From positions 1,369,001 to 1,433,000 of the forward strand of contig WPIO01000081.1 in assembly GCA_009760855.2 (NCBI GenBank): a DNA stretch of 64,000 nucleotides, written 5' to 3'. Shown in pieces: positions 11,184-24,205 of this stretch (its first letter is position 1; every line of letters begins with the position of its first letter). The notes under the pieces were generated by a model that was not told where the DNA came from, made no database searches, and was given only the letters and a program-made list of their open reading frames with translations. Source of the DNA: Cristatella mucedo (Eukaryota > Bryozoa > Phylactolaemata > Cristatellidae). A program made the translations under genes and the position numbers.

Positions 11184-12349
11184 ACGAACCTGCTTTCTCG
11201 CGCGAAGCTCGCCTACGAGGAACTGTGAGCCAAATGCTGGTCAGAACTGAGGGTAATTATGGGAAAGGTACGATTCCAGAGGATGACTGAGGGAAAAGCA
11301 TGGTTGCTAGTGAAAACAGATTAGTTTCAGCAATGCAGTCGACCCAAAGCCGCCTACGAGGCTTACTTGATTTTCAAGGCCGGAGATCGACATAATTTCT
11401 AAAAATTAGGACTTTGGCATATGCCTTGAGGCCGAGAGCAGAAAAGGAAAGAAGCTTTTACTAACAGAGGCAACTAGAAGCCAGCTGATAACAGTAAAAG
11501 ATCTTTGCCGAAGGTGGTGGTACCAGACGCAAAGCTCGGCATTCGACGGTGTGGTGACTGCGAAGTTGAAGTAACCAATGCAGTGCAAGTCAAAGTATAT
11601 ACTTTGGGTATATAGTTATCATCTATTGATGATATTCAGAGGCAATTAGCAAGTAGAGAGATCTCTCTCGTATAACCTGCCGTTAGCAGTACACAGGACG
11701 TCGGTACCACTTTCAATGTGCAGAAACACTAGTACTTGAGTATCTCGCTAGTTTTCAGCCCAGGAAGAATCTCTGGGAGCATGCATGGTGTGATTAAATA
11801 AGCGACAATTATTAACGATGTTAGTGGTGAATCAGCTATGCAACCTCAATCCAACTTTAATTGAAAGCTATGTCACGGCTGGGTTACGCACAACTGCCAA
11901 ATTATTATTCACGTGACAACAGGTCATAGCTCACCGATGGTGTCAGCCGGCATTCATCTCGGAAGGCTGCTACCCAGGCTTACTGAGCCCAGCTGCCAAT
12001 TGTTTATTCGAGGCCTGAATAGTGGTTCTCAAGCCGATCGCTTCGAAATGATTACTTCTAGTTATCGATAGATGAAGCACGGCTTTACTCTTCATTCAAG
12101 CCTTTCGAATCTGCCAATGACTGATAAACTAAATGCTTGTATTGCAAGCAATCGATCTTAGATATAGGCTAATTTCCTAAAACTAAGCAGAAGTGATAAG
12201 ATAACCAATCTTCTCTCATAGTGCACACGAAACGTGCAGCTGGAATAAGCGAATTAGCTCGTCCAACAGGTTGTGCTATATTGCGACTATCCTTAGATGA
12301 TCTTATTTTGGTATCCTCTTTGACGAATGTCTGATATTAAAAACTGATG
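11184..12349. other. Unannotated stretch
   Basis: No convincing frame, RNA or repeat was recognised. Confidence 0.45.
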
Positions 12350-12980
12350 CTCAGAAAACAACTTCTACGGCTAGTCGTCATGTTGAAGCCTTGTCCAGAA
12401 TTAGGGATGATTGGCTCGATGCCTGTTTGAAGACTTTACTGGATCTCTTCTTCAGTCTAGTCTAGAACATCACACTTCAGTATTTGAAGAGATAAAGAAA
12501 AAAGCGCTTATCCTCTTCAGCTGACTAAGGCGCATATATAAAATCCAAATTACTTAGCCACGCTTCCTTTTCAAAATAGATTCTTCAATGGCTTAGGATT
12601 GCTCTGTGTTTTGCAAAGCAATATTCTTACTCTGCCCATCAAGGTTCGGCATGTATTGGCTCCTTCCTACCTCCTGCTGCTCCAGCTTCAGCTTCCTTGC
12701 ACGCTCAGATACTCTCTGGAAAATTTACCATCTGTTCTATTCTTTCACTTGGTAAACATGGACTACAGATGCATTTAAACTGCGTGTATTAGACAGTAGA
12801 GTCCACTTCGAAAAATCTTACGCGGCGACATCTCTCCTACTGCCAAATCGGGCAAATCTTCCTCAGTGGCCATCTTGCGATGCTATTTGCATATTACTCG
12901 CTTTCTTACCGGTCCCCCGCAGTTGATTATGCATATTTATTTCTCTTTCTCGAACGTTCCATTGGACATAATCTGCAATG
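12350..12980 (+). mobile_element. Very old LINE family A-like fragment (tentative)
   Basis: Around 12655-12780 the string 'ttggctccttcctacctcct ... cagcttcagcttcctt' parallels the family A 'gctccttcgtacctagctgg ... catcagtttcagcctgttc' segment. The upstream part is only loosely similar. No open frame remains. Confidence 0.35.
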
Positions 12981-14574
12981 AATAATGCTAATCATTGTGT
13001 TTATTCGGTGCTGGTCCTCTGGTTGAGCAAACAGGCTTCAAAATATGATTGTTGCGTGGACTTTAGTCCGATTTCTCTAAAATGCAAGTTATTTTTCAGG
13101 CACTAAGCAGCCTTTGGCTGCAAACCTCGTCTGCGCAGAAGCAAAGCTTATTCCCTCCATAGTAAGTATATGCTGACAGTTTAGCGATGCGACGTTTTTG
13201 CTTTGGCTCGGCGTTACTGCAGGTTTTTACTTTGGAAGGCTGCTGTGGTTCAATCAAAATCTTAAAACGCTGAGCAATGAACCTGTTATCTCATCAGATT
13301 TAATCTGAATTTCATGCTTAAGATTACTTTGCTGTATTTTACGCTTGTAAGAACTCTTTTTCATTTGGAATATCTGTATTAACTCAAGATGTAATAGTGA
13401 TCGGTCGTTAAAAAGAGCTTGAGCTCGGATTTACTTGTCATATCAACACTGAAATGTAATACATATAACATATCATTCTGAATGTTTTCCATGCCCCAAC
13501 TACTTTTTAACCGATGTCGCTCAATAAATAATTTGATTTTCTCTTGCTCCAATCAGTTCATGCGGAAGTATGAATTATTTTTATTGTTTTTGTTTACGTG
13601 AGTTTATTAATAAGAGCCTACATCTATGAATAGGATTACTTCTTCCGTGTATACAATTTGATCGTGGACGCATTACCATGAACAAAAACCACACTTCATG
13701 CAATGGGATTTTTAACATTGCCTTTGCCTGTTTAAAATTCTAACACTAGTTGAATATAATCATACTTTAGTGCCAGTTAGTCGTTGTGCTCACTTATCTT
13801 ACATCTTTCATGATTTGTTTTTAGCATAAAGACAAAACCGCCAAAGTGTCTGAATTTGTAACTTCACCTCAGCTCTAGTTTTTATAAAAAAATATTTCAA
13901 GTGTAAAGCGTTACTATCAAATATCAATTATTTTTTTCTAAAAGTTATAATGAGGTCTGAAGTGATGAAGTGCTTACGCTGTTGGTGCTTTCTCTGAAAA
14001 GTAGGTTCTCAAGCCCTTCTCGCCAGAGTGTGAAAACTGCCATTAATTATTCTGTCGACAGGCCGACTAATACAAAAATTTTCATAAATTAATTTTCATC
14101 TCTATCCTGTCTTTAGATAGACAGAATTATATCTAGAGAAACTTGTTTTCCTGCCAGAAAATTAAATAAACATCTCTATCACAGGTTCATCGTATCTTAG
14201 CCCCCCAACCGAAGAAATTCTTGGTCTATAAAGTTTCACTTTTGTGAAATTGTCTAAACATCAACCACAAGCATGATTCCTAACCAAAAATCAAAACCAA
14301 TGGCCTGTGACATAATAGAATGTTAAATAAAGTGCTCAAATACATAAGTGGCATTCTAAGAAAGAAGACAAAAGCAACTTCTCATATTAGAATGTCATGT
14401 CTTGCTTTATTTCTTGATCAAGCTCAATTTACCATTGGTCAAATAATTCTTATTGAGCACAAATTACCTCGACTAGGCCCTACTGTGCTAGTATCGCAAT
14501 CACTTTATTTCCTAGCCTACATGGTTATTTCAGACGGCAAATATCAGCCCCAGTGATCGCTGGTGAGCATGTAA
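12981..14574. other. Unannotated AT-rich stretch
   Basis: No supported gene. The 78-codon frame at 14320-14556 is unrecognised. Confidence 0.45.
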
Positions 14575-14780
14575 ATTGTGGCTTGCACCTGTATGATCAT
14601 GGATCAGGAGTATCGCCCCTTCTTTTGACAGTTTACACTTTTCTTCTTCCTTTTCTAAATGCAATTTATGCTGTGCGCTTAGATTTCTATTCAGATGCAA
14701 CACAGATTAACTCTTAGTTAGAACCCTCCTTACCTCAAACCATTCAGTTTTATTCCATAATCTCCGTAGCTTGTACTAGC
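14575..14780 (+). mobile_element. Old LINE B-type reverse transcriptase fragment
   Basis: The sequence 'ccccttcttttgacagttta cacttttcttcttccttttc ... ttctattcagatgcaacaca' follows family B DNA encoding the 'VLFTVYTLPL ... FYADDTQ' region. It is degraded beyond translation. Confidence 0.55.
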
Positions 14781-14789
14781 GGCATTGCC

Positions 14790-14792
<3 letters not shown>

Positions 14793-14864
<72 letters not shown>
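14793..14864. repeat. (TA)n microsatellite
   Basis: About 70 bp of uninterrupted TA dinucleotides. Confidence 0.98.
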
Positions 14865-14868
<4 letters not shown>

Positions 14869-15160
14869 CCTAAATTTCTTGCATTTAATTTGTTATAAGA
14901 CCAAGCTGCTAATAATAATAACCAGACCTAACGTCGCAAAGAAACTTTAAAGTGTAATCCTGAATCGTTTTCGGCCAGCATACTAGCTAATGCACCGCAT
15001 TGTGTACCCTCTCCCAAATGTATGACCGTTGCTGAATGAATGTATCAGCTCCATATTTGCCTCTGCTTAGTTTTAGCTAAAATGTATTGCACGCATGAAA
15101 GCATGCTTAGAATGCATCAGAAGCATAACCAATTTAATCCTTGCACTACAAAAGTACAAT

Positions 15161-15316
15161 TCATTTGCATTGTGCCCAAAAAGAACTTAGTATATATCCA
15201 GGCTTTTCATTTATATCCCAGGGCACGAGCCCACGACCTTGATTTACGAATTCATTCACCTTGACCTCATACATCGAAGCCGAGAACCTGAATCCCTGGC
15301 CAAACCATGGCGGCAA
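15161..15316 (-). mobile_element. SINE1, subfamily 1b, degraded
   Basis: Reverse-complemented, it shows the tRNA-like head, box B-like GGGCTCGTGCCC and the LINE B-like tail. It also has the extra 'ggtgaatgaattcgtaaatc' module between the boxes that defines subfamily 1b. Confidence 0.7.
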
Positions 15317-15589
15317 CATACCTTGTAGTTGTATGCAGCTTTCTCCTTGCAACTCTTCCGGTCTGTGCAATAGAACCTATACATTTTTTTCAAAGCGCAA
15401 TAGCTAGACTTTCGTCTTGAAGCCAAAAGTGAGTTATTATGCAATTTCTGCGTGACTTGTCCTAGATCTCCGTATAGGAGTGCTTCAAAACAAAATCCTA
15501 GCACTTCTATTTAGGTATGACTAATTTCTCTGAATTATCCCACCGGGATACCTGAATTACCCCCTAATAAGGCTTTGCAGACTCTGGTA
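15317..15589. other. Unannotated stretch
   Basis: No recognised feature. Confidence 0.45.
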
Positions 15590-15722
15590 ACTTCGTCGCA
15601 CTTCCAATCAGCTTCAAATCCGTAAAAAACCGTGCCTTAAGTTCCTAGGGATCTTAAACCTGGAGCATGCTACTGACGTCACGAAGTATAGACTTTACTA
15701 TATTTACTGAATAAAGCTGGAA
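15590..15722 (+). mobile_element. LINE family B fragment
   Basis: The words 'cttcaaatccgtaaaaaacc', 'gtgccttaagttc' and 'gatcttaaacctggagca' parallel the C-terminal coding region of family B ('LKSF.DRAFSSYAPKAWNS'). It is degraded. Confidence 0.55.
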
Positions 15723-16388
15723 CCTACTCATAAAGTTTGCTCCGTCTCGGTGGTACGTCTATTACGACATCCTGCTTGTTGTAATTGTACATGTTATTAT
15801 CATTAAGGAGTTTATTTGCATCCTGGTATGCCTAAGTGAATTTCCGATAAATGAATTTAGCCTCTTGCGGCAATTTAAAAATAAATAATTATTAAAGTCC
15901 TCTTACTGCTGCAATCATTTAGCAGCGCTTTCAGAGCAAACAATGACCTTGAGAAAGAAGCCCTTACTTTCAATTTTGGAGTCTAAGAATGTGCGAAAAT
16001 GTTAGGGCTTCTGCTGTCTACAGGCTGTGACTTCTTCAAAATCTATGGCCTTACCTTGCCGCTAAAGTTTAGTACTTTCGCGTGGGCTGCAAATTAAACC
16101 ATAGCCACCAAAAATACCTTTGGCCTGATATTGTATCAAACATATATTTAAAGCACGTAGTACTACATGTTCTAAGTTGCCTTTTAGCTTTAATGTGAGC
16201 TTTCGAATTTTTTCTTTTGAGAATCTCTACTAGATGCAATGCAGAGCTATGAAATCATAACTTCGGTACTTGGCCACTACGCTCTCCCTTCAATTTCAAG
16301 TAGCCAACGATCAGATCCGTATTTACCGCTTAAATTGCCTTATAATACCGCCAACCTGTTTTAGTTACTGAGACTTTCAACTGTAAAG
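15723..16388. other. Unannotated stretch
   Basis: No gene or repeat was recognised up to the candidate exon that follows. Confidence 0.45.
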
Positions 16389-16589
16389 GATGTACAGGTG
16401 ATTAACTACTATCTCGAAGAGAAAGACTATGGTGTCATTAGCCAGCCTGGTTCCACCGAGCTGACCCACTCTTCGGCAGCTGTCGTCGCGTCGTTGACTT
16501 CGTCTGCGTTCTGCGTCCTGGTTGCAGTGATACTTGGGGTGATTTTCTTCCGCAAGCGTCTCCGAAAAGGAGAGCTGAAATTCCCGCAG
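16389..16589 (+). CDS. Candidate transmembrane/juxtamembrane exon of a cell-surface protein
   Basis: An open frame bounded by an acceptor (tgtaaag|gat, or gtacag|gtg at 16398) and a donor (cccgcag|gtaacc at 16590); from 16398 it is exactly 64 codons. It encodes a short extracellular stalk (YYLEEKDYGVISQPGS), a hydrophobic helix of about 22 residues (VVASLTSSAFCVLVAVILGV) and then a basic stop-transfer segment (RKRLRKGELK). This is the classic layout of a type I receptor membrane exon, and it stands out in GC content from AT-rich flanks. No kinase, phosphatase or other cytoplasmic domain was found downstream in the window, so the protein cannot be named. It might belong with the candidate extracellular exon at 917-1181, which is inference. 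A possible 26-bp mini-exon at 16664-16689 (ttcag| ... |gtaagt) is too short to support. Confidence 0.5.
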
Positions 16590-17212
16590 GTAACCGGCGG
16601 CTTTATATGAGCAGTTGATTATGATGGGCGCAACTCGACGGCTGTCATTTTTACTTCAGAGCATATCCGTCCGGATAGGAAAGCAGTAAGTCTGGGGCGG
16701 CTTAGCGCTAGCAAAATAACTCGGAGCAAGTAATTGCTCAGTAGACCGCAGTAGCGTCGCATACTCTAGCATTGCGGAACTATGCGCACAATATAAATTT
16801 CATTTTCGAGTAGCTTATTAAATAAGCCTACCGACTACAATCACTCTTAATACCGAGAGTGATGCTTAATCAGCAGCTACAAAAATCCACCGCGATCAAC
16901 AAAGAAATACTCGTTTATGCTAAACTAGCTGACTTTGTGAAAACAGTTAAATTCGCTATCCCCTAACACCTTCCCGTAAAATATGATTTGGTATTGCTGC
17001 TGCCTCAAGTGAACTGGCTGTATAATCCCAAGCAAGCAAGTGGTGGTGACAAATAATCTAGCTCAATATTTCTGAGTGCACGCATGCAGATGGCCCTAAA
17101 TTGAATTGGGACAATAAAAAAAACAGAACTATGTCATGTCATACTCAATCTTACGCAAACTGGAGAAAAAGAATGAAATGAAGAAATCAGTGAATGAATG
17201 AAATGAGTTTGT
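16590..17212. other. Unannotated stretch
   Basis: Apart from the possible mini-exon at about 16664-16689 nothing is recognised. Confidence 0.4.
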
Positions 17213-17364
17213 TTGGCCGAGCTGGTTTGGTCTAGCGGTTAAAGTGCTCGCCCCGACCAAGGTCTGACTGAGGTCGTGGGCTCAAGCCCCGAGGCATATG
17301 TGAAGCGCCTGAATAGAGATTAAGTTCTCTTGGGGCGCTATATAAATGAATTATATTATTTTAT
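17213..17364 (+). mobile_element. SINE1, subfamily 1a
   Basis: A nearly complete copy. The tRNA-like head is gagctggtttggtctagcgg, followed by ttaaagtgctcgccccgacc; box B-like is gtcgtgggctcaagcccc; the tail is aagcgcctgaatagagatta, then agttctcttggggcgctata and an AT-rich end. The head resembles tRNA-Glu/Asp-like TGGTCTAGTGGTTA. The tail is nearly the LINE B 3' end. Confidence 0.9.
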
Positions 17365-17754
17365 TTAAATAAAAGGGATAAAGAAAAAGTTATGTCAGGA
17401 AATGCAAGCGCAAGCTGGTATTCCTATACAAGCAAAAACACATCTTTGAGATGTTTTTGCTTAATGTAATTAAGTTTGACCATAGAGCATTGCGTTGCTC
17501 TTGTGACTGGTCAAGTTGGAGTAAGTCACGTTGACTCTCAGCTGAAGCTGCGGATGATCAACAGCACGGGCCCTACGTCGAGGCTCAGGTCTGAGTGTTT
17601 CCGAGGAACAATTGGCTTATAAAGTGGCTGCATATTCAATTCAGTTACTATTATTTGTGGCCATCCAAGGAGATTTTTGTATACATTTTGCAAAAATTTG
17701 AGAGTTTTAGATGCTGTAATACACAAATAATAATAGAAAAAATAGCACACTTGA
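17365..17754. other. Unannotated stretch
   Basis: A 70-codon minus-strand frame (17538-17750) is unrecognised. Confidence 0.4.
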
Positions 17755-18005
17755 ATAAAGCACCTTGAGAGAACTCCGTTTCTGTCTAGGTGCTTTAGAT
17801 TTGTTTCTAATGAAACAACACCTAACGGTTAGTTGTAGCATGCTCGATAAACAACAAGAATAACGTGCTTAGGAGAGACATGCACAGGGTCAGCATGCAA
17901 GTGTGGTTAACGGCAGCATGCACAATGTCAGCACGCATAGGCGCACACAGGACAAATCACACAGACCCACTAAATGATGTGATAAATAGGTACGTTTTTA
18001 TTAAC
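17755..18005 (-). mobile_element. LINE family B 3' end
   Basis: Reverse complement of the family B tail (gaataaagcaccttgagaga) followed by the conserved 3' UTR words (gagacatgcacagggtcagc; atgcacaatgtcagcacgc; gacccactaaatgatgtgat). Confidence 0.8.
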
Positions 18006-18747
18006 ATAGACTAACTCAACAAAGCGGTAGCAATCTACATAAAGAAAGATAAATTTAAAATAATTTATCCGCTAAAACAGCATTGCGTATACAGCATAAG
18101 ACGGGCTTTGCGGTAATTACTCTGAACTAGAGCGGGCTACCAAAACTTTTCTACGGATGGACTAAACATCGCGACACGGGTCGTGAGATGGGAGCACGCT
18201 GCCGGTATGCTGAGATACTCATGCACTCACAGAACGGCCGACATCGAATTTCAGACCTTTTTTATATGTACCGACTTTCTGATAGTGAGCAATTTGCATT
18301 TTCTTTGTCTAACGAAGCTTAACTTCATTTCATCGGAAAGCCTTCATCTCGTTGCTGAAGATCAAGTCGAGCTACTGAATTGCATACAAAATTACTAAAC
18401 GGCACACACAATTACTGAATGGCACACACAATTACTGAATGACATTCTTCTTTCCTTTCGTGCTTACGCTGCTATGTACAGCTTTTTTTCTAATAGCGTT
18501 AAATACATTATATTCGCTAGCATTTTAATACCTGTTAATCAATTACTTTGCCGAACCGCTATTTCTGAAAAGGATCGCATAATTAAAACGGGAAGGGCGG
18601 GTAAAACAAATACAGCTAAGGTCAGAAAAGGAGAGAAAACAGAGAAGTGAAGAGAGTAAATGAGCAATGAAAGACTGAGAGGGCGATACTGCGATACTCA
18701 TAAAGCATTGGTTCATCTAGAAAGAGCGAGAAACAGAGGAAGGTTCT
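18006..18747. other. Unannotated stretch with a short minisatellite
   Basis: Only the 20-bp minisatellite at 18371-18447 was recognised. The 71-codon frame at 18183-18398 runs into it and is not convincing. Confidence 0.4.
18371..18447. repeat. 20-bp minisatellite, about four copies
   Basis: Units at 18371, 18391, 18411 and 18431 share the pattern attactgaatggcacacaca; the first and last are diverged. Confidence 0.85.
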
Positions 18748-19007
<260 letters not shown>

Positions 19008-19119
19008 GATCCTAAGAAAGAAAGCGAGAGAGAGAAATAGGGAGCTCCTGCGAAGCTATTTCCGGAATGTTATATTGCCATGTGTATCGATGCGATTATG
19101 AAAAATCAACACGTAAAAA

Positions 19120-19440
19120 CATCTCTTGACTTGTCCACATTTAAAAATAACCTAAAACGCATATATTTATCACGGCATTTAGCGGTCCCTGTGATTCGTC
19201 TTTCATGTGCTTAGGCGTGCTGACAGTGTGCATGCTGTCACTGACCACACTTGCATTCTGACCCTGTGCGTGCCAATCCTAACCATGTAATTTGTGTTGT
19301 TAATTGAGCTGGCTACCACTAATCAATCGATCGTATCCTTTGCAGCAAATGTAAAACGCCTTGAAAGAGATTAAGTTTTCTGAGTGTGTAGTATCAAATG
19401 TATAATTATTACTACTACTATAATATTTGTTTCCTCTTGA
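19120..19440 (+). mobile_element. LINE family B 3' end
   Basis: Begins in the last coding segment (cttgacttgtccacatttaa), continues through 'acggcatttagcggtccctg' and 'tgaccctgtgcgtgcc', and ends in a diverged tail and a short ATT-like run. Confidence 0.8.
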
Positions 19441-20389
19441 ATCTGAAGTAGATAATGTGGAACATATCATTTCTTCTAATTCTCGCCGTTTATGTCATGT
19501 TATTAAGGCCTTTATAGTACGACCTATTAAGCCCTCTAAAAGCTAAGCTCCGCTTTGCTAAATTTTCAGCAGTCGTCAGTATAGTAGGTGCCTCGTTGCA
19601 GACTATTATCATTAGCAGAGAAGCAAATGGTGGCTTCGACAATCTCGCCATGTGTGAAATGTCAGGACGAATAAAAGCTACGTCCGATACTCAAGAGAAC
19701 GGCCACAAGGTGGATGTCTCAGATGAACAACATATTAAAGATTCTCGCCCATGAAGTCTGAACTCAAATTATTTTGAGCAAGCATGCAGTCACCTAAAAC
19801 TTTGCGGCGGATAGCGACAAGTCCAATAAAACTGTATATTAAAGCCTGGTGAATACATGATGTCCTAGGCTAAATGCTGCACACCTTAATGGCTTAGCTG
19901 ATACGGAGTTGTAAGCTTTATTGGAAAAATTTAATCGTGCTCCGGATCTCGTGATGACATCCCGACACCTGACTTTTAGCGAACCACAATTGATTTATAT
20001 TGTGGCCTTCGTCTATGCTACATCGATTTGCTTCTACGGTACTAGCGACCGCAAATTAAAAGTGTTAGATGGAAAGCCAAATCTCGGGCTTTGTTATTCT
20101 CACCGCGCACCAAGCACAAAATCCAGAGCAATGTTTTCATAGTGTTAGCTTCATTCGTCGTGGTCTGTCCGACCCAGTGTAATAGCTTTCAACTACAGAA
20201 AGGCGGGTTCATCTTGGCGCTTTCTATGCACGAAACGCACGGGAAGCGTTCAAAGTGATTATACTTCTATATAGACACTAAAGCCAAGCTCTTTCATGCA
20301 GTCATAAAAATTCGTCCGGACTTCCTTGCTCAGCACGTTTATGTTTTCCTGCTCATGCTATAAGAACGCTAACAGTTGGTGCTAAACTC
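19441..20389. other. Unannotated stretch
   Basis: A 73-codon frame at 19921-20142 is unrecognised. No repeat was identified with confidence. Confidence 0.4.
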
Positions 20390-21100
20390 GGCAGGTAGGC
20401 TTATCTGTCTGAAACGTTGCACCTGCTAAACATGACATCACTGCTCCTCACTTTGCAGTGGCTATCTATGAAGCGGCGTATCGAATTCACAATAACTCGA
20501 CTTATCTTTTATCTCAAGCTCCCGCTTAAACCTATTTAAACTAGTTTCACATTGGGCCTTCTGCTAAGCTAACTGCTCTTCTGACTCGGCTTATTTGTGC
20601 GCTTTTAGGCTACCTTCAAATCCTTTTAAACCGCTCAAATCGAGGTTTTTCAGTTACCGGGATTTCACATTCTGGAACTCATTACAGACTTACAGTACGT
20701 AATCAAATTACTTGACTGTGTCCAAGGGAGCCTATTAAATAAGCGCGTCTCACATTCTTCACTCCGTCCAAGTGTCTATTGTCTATTGTGACTCGTGAGC
20801 TCAGAGGCTGCGCACGCTTTGACTACGAGTGAGAGAGATTTGCATTTGTATTGGTGCTCCAGAGAATTCTTTCTCTTTTTGTGTGTGCTTTGAGTGCTTA
20901 TCTGCACGTTATTCATGTTACTAACCAGTGGTCCTACCAACCAGTGGCCGTGAATACCTTTGCATATCGTTTTGCAAGCTTGTCAAAGTACGACGTTAGG
21001 GATATTTTGCATACTCGTTTATAATGAAACCCTGCTTGTCATTAATTCTACGCCTCTATCGAATATTGAGCTTTAAATCACGTAGAAAGAGATTTTTTTT
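20390..21100 (+). mobile_element. Old CR1-like LINE fragment, possible family C
   Basis: 'atgacatcactgctcctcac' followed by 'tttgcagtggctatctatga' corresponds to the CR1 segment encoding 'HITPLLADLHWLPVK'. Its 3' end (gaaaccctgcttgtcattaa ... cacgtagaaagagat) is not that of family A or B but resembles the fragment at 38.77-39.15 kb, suggesting a third family. Confidence 0.5.
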
Positions 21101-22089
21101 TACCTAATTACTAGTATGTACTAATATATTATTATATATTACAATTGTGCAAGCTATTTGTAATTACCATCTTACATTTTGAAATTAACTCCGCGTTGGC
21201 TGAGGTTTGTCTCCATTGAATGGCACATATTCTAAAATCCTTAGCGTTAATTGAAGCATTAGAGAACACAGCAGTTGGAAAACATAATAGTTAGATCACT
21301 AGTAATGGCTTCAATGCACATGGTACTTTTTGCAGCATACACAACTTATTTTTCTCAAAGGATATACGTGTACAGAGAGGGATAATTGATTATCAGTGCC
21401 ATATATCAAAGCTTTAATGTGGTTTTCAGATATTCTAAATTGAGATGTTTATTAAATAATGCTTCTAGATTGTTTTTAGTGTGACTTCTAAATTCATGCC
21501 TGTTGCAATACACATTTCACTATGTCGTACTACGATTTCGAGTTTAGTGCCAGCAAAAGGTTTCATTTTAGCTTCATCTAGTTTCAGAAATTTTCTTATT
21601 AAAAATTGTTCAGCGCGTGAAGGAAATTCCGAATGTCATGTTTTACTTCGAATCAGTGAAATTGCTAGCAATACTCTCTGGACCTTAACAAACTATTTAT
21701 ATTTGCATTCGCAATAGGGTAAAACGTAGCCCTTGTCTGTATCGATTTACTTTCTATCTAGACGTAAAATTACCACAATTCACCTTCAAGTTCCTTAAGA
21801 GCCATGAAGGGATGCGGAATTAGTGGGTTCAGCCGTTTGTTCTATTTATAACTACGAATTAAATCAATAGTGGGGTCGAGCGCTACTGTCAGAAAGAGAC
21901 AGTGAAGGCACACTGGCTTGTCCACGAAAGTTTTAAAATTGGCCTTCGGTAAGGCACGACAAAATTTTCAGTTGACTGTGAACTACTGATCCAAACTAAA
22001 AAGCCCCTACGTGCAAATACGTTCCAGCTGTTTTAAAGTGCTCTTATGGGTTTCTTTAGAGATTTTTTACCGGAGTTAAATACGTCTAC
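21101..22089. other. Unannotated AT-rich stretch
   Basis: No supported gene. The 78-codon frame at 21481-21717 is unrecognised. Confidence 0.4.
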
Positions 22090-22291
<202 letters not shown>

Positions 22292-22295
<4 letters not shown>

Positions 22296-24205
22296 TCACA
22301 GATATGTGCTCTTAATTCTTTGCACTCAACACGATCAACAGCAGGAAAAATAAATGGAACCACTTGTAGTGAAAAACAACTTGATGATCTCAATCGTATT
22401 GCTATTTCCAATTTTAATTCCAATAGCATATAATTAGCCTAGCTTATGTCGGTGAAAGGTCACGGGTAATTGTAGTCCTGCATTACTTTGCCATGCAGGC
22501 GTAGATGTCTGACGATCTGGTGATAAGCTTTGCCTAGCTGTTGAGCCCGGCTTACTGTTAGGCAAGGACTCCACTCCACGACATTGGTCATGATGTGCTC
22601 GCATCTAACCTTCAGCCTCTTTTGGCTTTTCACTTTTTCGTAAGCGAGCCATTTATTGTGCATTGATAGGATGGAGCTCCCGGGCTTCTTATTCAGTCTC
22701 TTCGTGCTGTAGAGTTTGTCATGCTCGACATTTCGATGAGTTTTGGTAGTGCGGAACTAAGTGGCTTCCTTTGCGCCTCGTTTTTATAACTTCTGTCTGC
22801 GATAGGTATGCTTATATTCTGATCGCTTTGCCCCTTTCTGTTTTCGATTTACTGACGTGAAATCTCGCCGGTCCACAATGGCGGGCGGAAGCCGCGGGTT
22901 TTACATGGAAATTAGCTTAGACATGTGAAAAATCAGGGAAAATTCTTCTCGGCTTTGAAAGGCTTGCCTGAGTGTCCGCTGACCTAGCTGACAAGCATGC
23001 CTTACTAGCTGCCAAGCTAGCTCGAGTTCTTATTCGTCAGCACCGGTAAGCGAACTGACATTGCATTGCTTTTACGGAGCTTCTAGACGTGCTAAGCATC
23101 TTTAATTTAGGTAACTGTACAGTATGCCCCATGAAGAATCACGGCAGATGCTATGCATGCGCGCCCCATCGCTTACCGAAGGCTAAGCCGCTAGACTTGT
23201 GGACGTCTCCTTCTTTTTCGACAGTAATTCTTGCTGAACCATGGTAGTACTACTATAAATATAACGCAAACGACTCGACGTAGGCGTGACTTCGGAGAGT
23301 GTGACTGGCGGTCTAACTAACAAACCTGGCTCACCTTGGTTTCTCTCGTATTTCCGGCAACTCATGAAATTGAATGCAAACGCGAATGCCCGTTCTCATG
23401 AAAAGCGACTCTAACGTAATATTCTGGCACCTTGAAACAGCGACATATGCTATTTCAAAATAAGCTGTGAAAAGCTGCCATTTTTAAGCCTGAGTGAAAG
23501 AAAAGCTTAGTTCAGCTTCTCGTTCTTAAGTTCCGTGCGATTGGGCTGGCGATTTTCTATGGAAATAGTCTCTGTCATTCAGGCTCGGCAAGTGGCATAA
23601 TTGCATAATGTCACTTTTTGCCCTGACGCAAAGCTACCAGAGGATCCAAAAAGATTGCTTACGTCATAGCAATGCGTGCAGTGCTTTCCTGACAAATTTG
23701 GCGTGATTGACCTTGTCCGCTTAAGCACACATGCGTAATTAGTGCTTTCAAAAATATCCGATGTGTGCATTCTGTAAGCTTTAACATCAGTCTCCTCTGT
23801 GGGAAGTGATCAAACGAAGTGGTTAGATACGCTAGGGCTGGTTCGCTGCTGCGGTCATATCACGAACGCAGCAACGCTCTCTGGCAAGCGAAACTAATGA
23901 CCTCGTCTCGAGAGTCTTTGCAGAGATAGGTATTACGATTCGCTTATTAGGAGTATCAATTAGGAAGTAGTCTTTTAATGAACCTTTTCAACTTCAGTCA
24001 GTTATCTAAAAGAACAGATACATTTTTAGCACATTGTGACGGTCGCACTCAAGTATCACCATTTAATTAGAAGAGCAAACTCAGCTAGTTCAGCTTGGCG
24101 CACGGAATTTCGTATGAATATTTTGATTCTTTCATCCTTCAGTTTAATAAAACTAGCTAACGCCGATGATCAAAGGCCTGCTATGCAAGCATTAAGTTTA
24201 AAAGT
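22292..24205. other. Unannotated stretch
   Basis: Short unrecognised frames only. The stretch around 22955-23010 (tgtccgctgacctagctgac) recurs at about 51370-51415, so an unnamed dispersed repeat runs through here. Confidence 0.4.
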
